IMG/VR virus record: IMGVR_UViG_3300018424_007835
Location: 1-64,000 of that record
Reading direction: 5' to 3' (one strand)
DNA from: a virus
DNA: 64,000 nt
Under the pieces are notes generated by a model, which worked only from the letters and a program-made list of their open reading frames with translations, was not told where the DNA came from and searched no databases. The position numbers were made by a program, and so were the translations under genes. This document shows, one piece after another, positions 31,475 to 41,100 of the stretch; within the stretch, counting starts at the first letter, position 1; every line of letters starts with the position of its first letter.

Positions 31475-33025
31475 ATGAGCGTCATTGAAGTTACAGATGT
31501 AGCGTCTGACACAAGCTTTAAAGCTATTTCCGGTCAGATTGGCATTGATAAAGCTCAAGGAATTGTTGAGGCTTTTGTTTCTGGTATCGGCAACAAAGAT
31601 TCAGTTGGCGATATTGTAGTTTCTGGGGCGTTTAACGGCTCACTTAAGCGTCGCAAGCCTCGTGTGGTGTGGGGGCATGATTGGAATCAGCCTATTGGCA
31701 AGGTTTTAGAAATTTATGAAGTCTCAAAGTCTGATCCTCGTCTTCCCGCAAAAATGAAAGATGCTGGAATTGGTGGGTTATACGCTAAGGTTCAGTTCAA
31801 TTTGAATACCGAAAGAGGCCGAGAAGCCTTTGCCAATGTGGCCTTTTATGGCAATGATCAAGAGTGGTCGATTGGGTATAAAACGATTGTTGCAGATTTT
31901 GACGCTGTATGGCAAGCGAACATGTTGAAAGAAGTAGAGCTTTACGAGATTTCACCGGTACTTCATGGCGCAAATCAGCTGACTGGAACAATCTCTGTCA
32001 AAGACGATGAAAACGGTCGCACATCCAAGGGTTGGCACACTGGAGATGACGATAAGGATGGTCCTATGAATAGTGTGGACGCAATGTCAGAGCGAGTTGG
32101 CCAGGCTCTATCGCAGGCGCTTCGTAAGCCTGTTCAGATCTTGGAAATTGATGGCGATAATGTTGTTTTCCAAACGGGAGAAGATATGGTGTGGTCCGCT
32201 ACCATGTCAATGGAAAACGGACAAATGATGGTTGGCCGTCCCACTAGGGTAAAGCCAACGACGACATATACTCCTATGGGGGATGACGCTCCTCCTTCTA
32301 TGATGATCAAAGACCCTGACGCAAAGGGGATTCTTGAAGACGAGTACGCCTTTGCTACTGCTAAGATTGCTGCGGCGTGGTCGATTACTTTAGGCTGCAC
32401 TGGGTATCACACCCACGGTGGTGGATTTGTTCCTTGCGATACTCATGAACAATATCTTGCCGCAATCAAAAAGTTTGAAGAAAACGGCGGGGTAAATCGG
32501 GGTCCTGCCCATGACGACATTTTAAATGTTGATGTTGATGAAACTAAGGGTGCAGGTACTGGCTGTTCATGTGACACCGAGGAAAAGGGTTACGGGCACA
32601 GACCAAAAGAAAAGCCAGAGTACCTTAAAGACCCAATGGCCCTTCTACTCATGGCCTACAACGAGATGTTGAAGCTACGTGGGGCATCGGACCTTCGTGA
32701 CGCAACACTAGCCCTCATCAGCGAAGTTGAGGGGTTTCTCACCGAAGCGCCGATGGCTCGCCCAGGAGAGCAGGGCGAAAAGACTGAAACTGGTCTGGTC
32801 GTCCACGTAAAGTGCGGAGAGGCTGCCACCTTGGATCTTGGTCGTGCTTTGGGTAATCTTCCGGTTGTGGCTCGGAAAAGTGAATCCGGTGTTGATATTC
32901 ACTTTACGGATGAGATGAAGGAAGAGTGGTTGATGGAGAAAGTTGCCATCGCCTTGTCGGAGCTTAAGTTCGACGTTGATATTGCAGTAACTAGACCGAT
33001 TGACACCGGTTCGGGTGTTCAGTAA
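31475..33025 (+). CDS. HK97-family prohead protease with a Cys-motif extension
   Basis: The first 190 residues match the prohead protease: GIVEAFVSGIGNKDSVGDIVVSGAF, VVWGHDWNQPIGKVLEI (His catalytic), EWSIGYKTI, and LYEISPVLHGANQ (Ser). The following 320 residues hold a mini-domain LGCTGYHTHGGGFVPC (about residues 307-322), also found in two nearby proteins, and a C-terminal domain. It trims the scaffold and capsid during maturation. Confidence 0.9.
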   Translation: MSVIEVTDVASDTSFKAISGQIGIDKAQGIVEAFVSGIGNKDSVGDIVVSGAFNGSLKRRKPRVVWGHDWNQPIGKVLEIYEVSKSDPRLPAKMKDAGIGGLYAKVQFNLNTERGREAFANVAFYGNDQEWSIGYKTIVADFDAVWQANMLKEVELYEISPVLHGANQLTGTISVKDDENGRTSKGWHTGDDDKDGPMNSVDAMSERVGQALSQALRKPVQILEIDGDNVVFQTGEDMVWSATMSMENGQMMVGRPTRVKPTTTYTPMGDDAPPSMMIKDPDAKGILEDEYAFATAKIAAAWSITLGCTGYHTHGGGFVPCDTHEQYLAAIKKFEENGGVNRGPAHDDILNVDVDETKGAGTGCSCDTEEKGYGHRPKEKPEYLKDPMALLLMAYNEMLKLRGASDLRDATLALISEVEGFLTEAPMARPGEQGEKTETGLVVHVKCGEAATLDLGRALGNLPVVARKSESGVDIHFTDEMKEEWLMEKVAIALSELKFDVDIAVTRPIDTGSGVQ

Positions 33026-33054
33026 GCTATTCCATAGAATATACAGGAGTAACA

Positions 33055-34986
33055 ATGAGTGAAAACTTTGATGAAGATCTTCAGCGGTTTGAGGAATTGA
33101 GCGCTGCAATGGAGCCCTCTGAGGGTGATGAAAAGGGTGTGCATATGGATGAGGTCCGCAAGGGCGCTCCGTCCGTGTTTATGACTGATATTCGGTTTAA
33201 GGAGTCTTTGGAAACTGGAGACCTTCTTTCGGAAGAAGCGTTTGCTGATCTTGATGAGGATGACCAAAAGAGCTATGAGCTTGTAGAGATTCTTGATGAG
33301 AAGGGCGAAGAGCCGATGGGGTGGGCATACCGCTTTAAGGCTGATGACATCGAAGATGTTGAAGAAGCTCTTGAGGTTGAGGAAAAGACTGAGACTGATG
33401 AAGATACTGAGGTACCTGAAGAAAAGTCGGATGAACCAGAGGACTTTGAAGAGAAGACTGAAGAGGTAGAAGCTACTGAGGAAAAGGTTGATGATACATC
33501 TGACCCTGTTGCGGAACAGTTGCTCAGCAAAAGGGCTGCTGACATTTTGGCTCGCATGCGTGCCCCTATGGAGGAAGCCGTTGAGGAAGAAGAAAAGGCT
33601 CCTTCAATTTTCTTGACCGATATTCGGTTCAAGGAGATGGTAGAAGATGGTGAGCTTATTGAAGAGGAAGAATTTGCGTCTTTGGATGAAGATGCAAAGG
33701 GGGCTTTCCAGCCTGTAGATGTTTTTGAGGAAGGCACGGGTAAGGGTTACGGTATGCGGTATCGTCGCAGGAGTCCTATGGAAATTTCCGCTATGCGCAA
33801 GGGTGGAGATGACACTGGCGAAAAGGCGGCTGAGGGCGGTGACGATGCTGAGGACGTGTTTGCCTCCGCAGAGGCGGCAGAAGCACGGGCTGCTGAGCTT
33901 GGTTGCGCAGGGACGCACCGGGCTGGCGCTATGTGGATGCCTTGCGCTACTCATGATGAGTGGATGGAGTTAAGTGCTGCTGCTAAACCAGACGAACCCG
34001 AAGCTGCACCTGCTCCCGCTCCCGCTCCCGCTGCTGCCGCCCCACCGGCAGCAGGCGGAATGGCAATGCCAGCCAAGGAAGAATTCCTTTGTGGCTACCA
34101 GCGCAAGTCTGTTTCTGAATCTTGTGGTTTTTGTACAGGCGGTTGCGCATCTCAAGACGGCCTTCCAGGGCTAGCAGACATTGAAGCCCAGGTTAAGGAA
34201 GCGTACCTTAATTCTGAAATTATCGGATCTGGCTACTCATCCAACGACGACGTGTTTGTTGTTGATGTGAAGCGTGAAGATGGTTCGCTTATTGAAGTAT
34301 TTTTGACTGGCGACGGCGATGAGTTGGGGTGGCTACGTCTGAATGAGAGTTCGCTGGAAAGCAAGTCGGCTGAACCAGTTGATATTATTTCTAAAGCAAC
34401 GGCTGAAAAGCTTGCTCTGGATGCGGTTGATCAGCTAGGCTTTAAGGCTGAGGCAATGTCTATTACAGTGGATGTGTACGCTGAGCAAGATGTCTATGTA
34501 GTCGAAGCAGACTCTGAAGAGAAGAGCTTTGATGTTTTTGTTTCAGCTGACGGTAAGGTGCTTGGCTATGACGAGTACAGCTATTCTGAGCCGATGGAGT
34601 TGTCCGAAGAAGATGAGATCAAGGCGCTGGAAGCTGAGCTTGCAATTAAGCGCTTGTACTCTCGGGAGCAGCGTGAAGAAATGGCGGCCTCTGGAGAAGC
34701 TTTAGAAGATGGATCATTCCCAATTGCGGATGAAGCGGATTTAGCCAACGCAGTTCAGGCGTTTGGGCGGGCGGCTGATCCTGATTCCGCAAAAGAGCAC
34801 ATTATGAAGCGGGCCAAGGAACTGAAGCGGGAAGATATGATTCCTGAGGACTGGAAAACATCCACGGAAGAAGTCATGGAGGCTGCGCCCGCTGATGGGG
34901 CAGATGGTGAAGAAAAGGCAGCAGAAGATTTAGAGTTGCTGCGTTCACTTTTGGAGTTTGAAGAACTTGAGGGTGGCATTTCTTAA
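33055..34986 (+). CDS. Large acidic head-region protein (scaffold-like)
   Basis: The 643-aa protein is highly acidic, with two related segments (PSVFMTDIRFKESLETGDLLSEE and PSIFLTDIRFKEMVEDGELIEE). It also has the mini-domain LGCAGTHRAGAMWMPC, a Pro/Ala linker, a Cys-rich FLCGYQRKSVSESCGFCTGGC, two PepSY-like beta repeats, and a C-terminal DUF6582-like segment (DGSFPIADEADLANAVQAFGR). It lies between the protease and capsid genes. A scaffold or head-assembly role is inferred from place and charge. Confidence 0.75.
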   Translation: MSENFDEDLQRFEELSAAMEPSEGDEKGVHMDEVRKGAPSVFMTDIRFKESLETGDLLSEEAFADLDEDDQKSYELVEILDEKGEEPMGWAYRFKADDIEDVEEALEVEEKTETDEDTEVPEEKSDEPEDFEEKTEEVEATEEKVDDTSDPVAEQLLSKRAADILARMRAPMEEAVEEEEKAPSIFLTDIRFKEMVEDGELIEEEEFASLDEDAKGAFQPVDVFEEGTGKGYGMRYRRRSPMEISAMRKGGDDTGEKAAEGGDDAEDVFASAEAAEARAAELGCAGTHRAGAMWMPCATHDEWMELSAAAKPDEPEAAPAPAPAPAAAAPPAAGGMAMPAKEEFLCGYQRKSVSESCGFCTGGCASQDGLPGLADIEAQVKEAYLNSEIIGSGYSSNDDVFVVDVKREDGSLIEVFLTGDGDELGWLRLNESSLESKSAEPVDIISKATAEKLALDAVDQLGFKAEAMSITVDVYAEQDVYVVEADSEEKSFDVFVSADGKVLGYDEYSYSEPMELSEEDEIKALEAELAIKRLYSREQREEMAASGEALEDGSFPIADEADLANAVQAFGRAADPDSAKEHIMKRAKELKREDMIPEDWKTSTEEVMEAAPADGADGEEKAAEDLELLRSLLEFEELEGGIS

Positions 34987-34998
34987 CGAGGAGGCGTT

Positions 34999-35172
34999 GT
35001 GCGTCCTGTGGAAATTTCAGAAAGGATTGCTGAAGCTAATCAAACTCTAGCAGCACTTAATTCTAGTGCTGTAATTGGCTACCATCGGGAGCGTGAACCA
35101 GTAGAATATGTGTACGAGGGAGATAAAGTTTCGTATTTATCTCTTGATGTTAGCGAGGGCCTTGATGACTGA
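34999..35172 (+). CDS. Hypothetical protein, 57 aa
   Basis: It starts at a GTG four bases after GAGGAGG and overlaps the giant gene by 8 nt. The protein is helical then beta (YVYEGDKVSYLSLDV). It may serve to couple translation into the giant gene. No family is recognised. Confidence 0.65.
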   Translation: MRPVEISERIAEANQTLAALNSSAVIGYHREREPVEYVYEGDKVSYLSLDVSEGLDD

Positions 35173-38100
35173 TATGCATGTTAAAGCTCCAGAAGTGGGT
35201 CCTAACGCTGACGCTCTCACGAGCCTCACCCGAGGACGAGGGCCTCGCCGTGGCAACCTTGAGGCGTTGTTCCGCTATTGGAGACCCATCCTCAAAAAGC
35301 CAGGTGGCTTCCGTCGTTGCGTCGTTATTTTGATGGATAACCCAAAGTTTGGTGGTAAGCCTCAGCGTATTTGTGCGTGGTTGCATCATGAGCTTACTGG
35401 CAAGTGGCCTAATGAGGGTAACCATCATGGCCGTGGCGGCCGCTCCGGTGGGGGCCGTCGCCGCCGCCGTGGTCGCCGTAAAAAGTCGTTTTCTGTCGAC
35501 ACTCTGGTGGGAAACTCCCTAAGGGAGACCGTTCGGGAGTCTAGGTCTTTGGGTGGGGTTATGTCTCAGCCTATTGATGGTCGCCAAAATGTTGTTGAGA
35601 TGAAAGCTGCCATGTTTTTGCAGCGTTATGAAAGTCATGTTTTTCCAGAAGTAGTTACAGATGTTAAGCGGGTGGGTATATTTGGTGGTTCTTCCAGACT
35701 TGCTCAGGGGGCTCAAGCTGTAGGTACCGCTATTGCCCCTGGGGATATTTCTGATGTTCGGAGTCCTGTTCGTAGCCAAATTTATGAAATGCTTACCCCC
35801 GGTTTCGGATTTAATATTCCGGGCCGCACCCCTCGCCGCCGTGGGGGTAGGGGTGCTCGTAATAAGTTTAGGTGCCCTCCTGGGTACGAGAACGGCGGAA
35901 CTTTTACTAATTCTGAGTTTAGTACTTGTGGTGCCCAAATATTAGGCATACCAAAGTTTGGGCCGGGTGCGCCGACTCTTGCTGCTGCTAGAGAGTTGGC
36001 TTCGCTTGCTAGCACTGCGGGCCTTGTTCAGGAAATTGGTGATCTTCGAAATAACTCTAATCCGCTAGATATTATTCGTGCTGCTCAGATTCCGCAGGCC
36101 CCCAAGAAGGGGTCCCCAACTCGTGCCCAGACTTCTATTGATTTTGTTCTTCAGCAATATTCTGAGTTAGATTTTCCGATTAAGGCAGTTCGTCGGGACG
36201 GTGTGATTCTAGAACCGGTTGTACCCGTTCAGCGTTTAGCGCAGATGAATGAGTTTGATGACTTAGCGGACGGTAATCTTATTGATAAGTATTCTTCAGG
36301 TGTTATTGGTGCAGAACTAGTGCCCGCTTTTAGTTCGGGGTTGAGGGCTGTGTATGTATTCATCCCTGGTGTTGGCGCTGTTAAAATTAATCGGGTAGGT
36401 GGAGAGCTGTCCCCTGAAGAGCGAGCGGGTCTACTACGAAGGTTCTCTGAAGGGATAAGCCGTGCCCCGGACATGCCTGATCCATCTGAAGATTTGAGGG
36501 CGTGGGCAGACGCTTCAAATGGCAGGTTTACAGTTGAGTTTGGCGAGGTGACCTCTAATGGGTTTAATGTTTCTGAGCCAAAGAATGAGCTTTTGCGTGT
36601 TGTGGCGGCTGGTGGGATTAAGAAGACCGTTCCACGGTGGGTGTATGAAACCTTTATGTCTCGTTCAGCCCCACGTCGTGCAAAGAATGCACCTATTTTT
36701 GAGATTGAGTCTGAAGAGAAGTCGTTAAAAGTTTTTGCGTTTGATCTTCCAACTCAGCCATTTGAGGCGGAGTTGCTAATGAGGGGCGCTCAGGCCTACA
36801 ACAAAAATATATCTACTAAGGTGGCTACGTTTAGGTCCCTTTCGTTTAAGGCTCCTTCTGCTCGTAGGATTGGCCGCACGATTGGTGAAACTGCGGGTTC
36901 GGTTGGCGGCGGCGTTTCTGCTGTTTTTGACTCTGGAGCTAATAGGTTTAGGTGCCCGCCTGGTACTCGTCATGGTGGTCGGTTTTCTGATCAGTTTGGC
37001 CGAAATTGTGGGGGTGTGGCGGGTCCTCAGGCGTTGAATCGCTTGCAACAGCTTACAAACTTTTTTCAGGAGGCGCAGTCCACTATAAATCGGTTGAACC
37101 TTTCGGGGGGTAATGGAGATCTTGATCGGGTTACGGATATACCGGAGTTGCGAGAAGCGCTAGAGGATGCTAAAGCGCAAATAGCAGAGTTTGATACTGG
37201 CGATGCTGGGATGCTTGGTCCTGGGCTTCTACAGCCAACGGAGCGTACTCCGTTGATTGGGTTGCGTTACGTTGAAATTCTTGAAAGAATGAAAGCGGAT
37301 GAGCGCCGTCGAGAGATTTTTGAAAATGTTGATTGGAACAACCTTGAAGAAGTTAGAGAATTGTTTAGTACGCTTGCAACTGTGGAGGCTGGCAGGTTAG
37401 AGGTTAATCCTCCTCAGACTCCTGGGGAGCGTAGGCGTGCGGCACTTGTTGACAATAATATTGATTTGTTTGGGGCAACTTTACAGGAGGCGGTTGGAAA
37501 AAACTTGGGAACTATTGATGCTCCTGCCCGTCCTCGCCGTGCTAGACGGGTAGAGGACCCTGATGCCGTAGATCCTTCTCCAGAGGTGCTTGAGCGGTTG
37601 CGGCAAGGTAGCGAGCTTCTACCAGGATTACGGGATCAGCTACGTCGTTATGACCAGTTCGACAATCTTCGCCCCGGCGATGAGCATCCTGACCGACCTG
37701 GGTTTTTCCTTACTGAAAATGGCGGCTTTGAAGATCGGTTTGGTAGGCCGATGCCTCTTTTGGGGGGCGGCCGTAGCGGTTCTGGGCGAACAAATGATCG
37801 GAACGCTGTAGATATTACTCCAGAGGTGCTTGAGCGGTTGCGGGAGTACGCCGATCCTGATAGTGAGCTTATGCAGCGATTCAGCGAGCAACGAAGCCGT
37901 CAAGAGATCATTGACAATCTTCGCCCCGGCGATGAGCATCCTGATTTCCCCGGCTATTATCTAGACGACAATGGTGGGTTGAGGGACCGAACTGGGAGGC
38001 CGCTACCATTGAGGGCAGGACAAGCCGACTTACCTCCACGCCGCCCCCGTGTTAATCCTAACTCTGAAGCCGGATTTGTGGAAGCTGCCCGGGCCGAGGT

Positions 38101-41100
38101 TCCTGATGGGCCAGACGCAGCGTTTGAACGTGACAAGGCTGAGTGGAAGGCACGTAAGCGGTATTGGATGCGCACTCTTGCAGAGATCGACGACTATGAT
38201 GATCGACGCTGGGTTCAGCGGTTGACAGACGAAAACTTACAGCGATACGCTGACCATTTGTCGGCGGAAGATCAGCGGGGAGACGAAATAAATAGTTTTC
38301 AGGAGAAAATGCGGGAGTTTGTTCGGGCTGAAATGGAATTTCGTGGTCTCCGACGGCCTGACGCTATTGAGCCAGGGGATCTTCCAGATGAAGCTGATGA
38401 GCAGTTTGATGTTGCCGAGTTTCAGGCAGACCTTGTTCAACGCCTTGAAGAAGGTGGGCTTGACCTGGGCAGTTTTTCGCAAGCAGAGTTGGACGACATT
38501 CTTAAAAAGCTGGACAGGGTTTTAGAGGATAATTCTGAGCCTGATGATGGAGTTGTCTGGGCGGGTATTAGAGATGCGCTCAGAGATGAGCAACGACGCC
38601 GTGATGCTCTGCGTATTGGTTCAGGCGTTGGTATTAATGAGCGATTTGATTTGAATGATCCCGATGGGGTTATTGACGCTTTAGAAGAGCTTGATGAGCG
38701 TTTGGATGTGGCGGAGGATCTCACGACCAGAAACCTTCTTGAAAGAATGTCAAACGAAGACTTAGGTTTCTACTTGCGTGCTGTTGACCGAGCAATAGAA
38801 GAGTTTGATGATATTGACTTGGCTCGTCTTAGAGATGATTTATCTCGTGAAGTCAATCGGCGCAATGGTGAAAAACCTGACACCCCTGATGTTGTGAATA
38901 AGCATTTCGATGAACTAGTCAACCGTTGGGAAGCCCTCGACGCCGGGGATATGGGGGCTCTACTATTTGCCCAGCTTTCCGATGACGACGTTGTAAAGTT
39001 CAGAAACGCCTTAGCACGATATGACGGTAATGATCCTCGGGCTGAAATGTTCCGCAGAGAGCTTGATAAAGTGTTTGAGGAGCGTTTTGGTGAAGGCGGA
39101 TCGAAACAGCATTCACATCTCCCAGGTCAAGAATTAGATGAAAAGTTTGATTTGTTTGTCTCTAAAGATATTGAAGCAGCCTTGCGGGAAATGAACGAAC
39201 GGATGTTTGCGTTCGATGATTCTGACCGTCTAGGAGTAACGCAAGAGTTCTGGGCTAGCCTATCAGATAGAGACTTAATGTTTTACGAACAGCTTATATT
39301 ACGTGCTGGTAGCGTGTTTGGTGAGGATAATTCTGAGCTGCGTTTGGTTTTGCGAGACTTCTTCACCGATATCAGGGAGGAAGTAGTTCGCAGAGGACCA
39401 AACATGGGTCGTCGCCCTGCGCCTCGTACTGACGCCCCAAGCGAAGCAGCTATTCGTAATGTGCGCAATAGGTTCCCACGTCGTGGTTTACCAGGGCGGG
39501 CTTACTGGCGGGATGAGGATTATGATAGGGGGGATGGACCTGAGCTTGATCGTCGTTTTGGTAGGTATTATGATGATGGCAGTGGGGTTCTTAATGAGCG
39601 TGGCCGTTTGGTCAATAGGGTAATTAAGGAGGATCGTGCAGAGGGTGATCTGAGGCCGGTGGATGATGACGCCCAGTTTAATCGGTTTGCTGATCCTGAG
39701 TTAGCTATACCAGCCGCCGTGGGGAACATCTTGTGGAAGCTTTCTCAGCAACTGAATGATAATCCTGAAGTGTTTGCTGCGGCGGTGTTGAACGCTTTTC
39801 AAGAGGCTGCAAATATGTTCAGAGGTGGGGTCACCGCTCGTGAGAAACTTAATCTAGACGCTTTGCGTTCCTATGTTGATAGTATTGGTGATCCGCAAGC
39901 TAAGCGGCTTGCCACTATGCGGTTAAGAAATTTCAGGGCCTTGAATGCTGCTTTGGATGCCCTTGATAGGGGTGATAACGATAGGGCACTTCGTGCTTTG
40001 GCTATGCTTAATCCTGTAGCTAGGAATAACTTGCAGCAATTGGTGGATGGTGCTCCTTCTCCTGAGGCTTTGCGATCTCCACGTCGTGTGTCGCCTGATT
40101 CGTTGGATAGGTTTACTCCTGATTTTATTGTGGACGCCGACGCTTACGATCTGAGTTTAGCTTTTGAAGAGGTCCGTGAGGCGGCTCGTAATGCACCCCC
40201 TGGCCCCCAGCGTGTTCAGGCGTTGCAGCTTTTGCGAGAGATGCGTCAAGAGTTGGCCCGCCGTCATCGTGCTGCCCGGATTATGCAGACGGATGAGGAG
40301 TATCTGGATAGGGTTATGGACCGTGCTCTTAATACGCAAATTAACAGCTTCGGTGACGCAGGGGCGTTACCTGCGGAAATGAACCGGTTGACTATTTTGG
40401 AATTGCGTGATGCCCTAGCTACCGAGCGTGGTAGGGTTGCTGACGGCACGGGTTCGATAGAGCGTGTTCAGCGCCTTGAGGCTGCGATTGCTGCTGTTAC
40501 GGACGTTTATAATGCCCAAATTGGCCGTGATGGCCGCCGCTATGAGCAGAAACTTGAAGATGCTTGGTCTGCTATTTGGGGGTCGCCTGAGGATGGTATG
40601 GTTGTGCCTCATGCTGTAGACGACGCCTCTGGGGTTGCGGAGATACTTCGCAACGACTTTGGCATTTCGTTGGAGGATTGGCCTGAGCTTCGGCGTGATT
40701 TAGCTCGCCGGATTGATGGGTTGTCGGTTGATGATTATGCCCGTTTGACGGGTGATGATAACTTGGGGCCAGAGTATTTATTGTTTAATATTGATCGTGT
40801 CTTTGAAGATGCTCGTAGGTCCGAAATTTTCGAGATGAATTTACCGCTAGCGGATCGGAGCCGTGAGGCACTGGAGGAGCGGTTGGCGTATCTTGATAAT
40901 TTCGAAATTGATGAAATTGCTAGATTGGCAAGACGCACAGAGGCACCGTCTCCTAATAGGCTCCAGCTAGATGAGCGGTTGCAGAATAATCGCAATAGAG
41001 AAATTGGTGAGCTTGAACTTGAGCTTCGCCGTCGTGGGGCTGAGCAGATGGGCAGCAATATTGAGTTTCCCGTCAACGCTGAAAATATTGGGTACGGCTG

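Noticed and set aside
33273-33737. 154-aa Ser-rich minus-strand ORF opposite the acidic protein.
   Set aside because: It is the antisense of GAA/GAG/GAT-rich codons.
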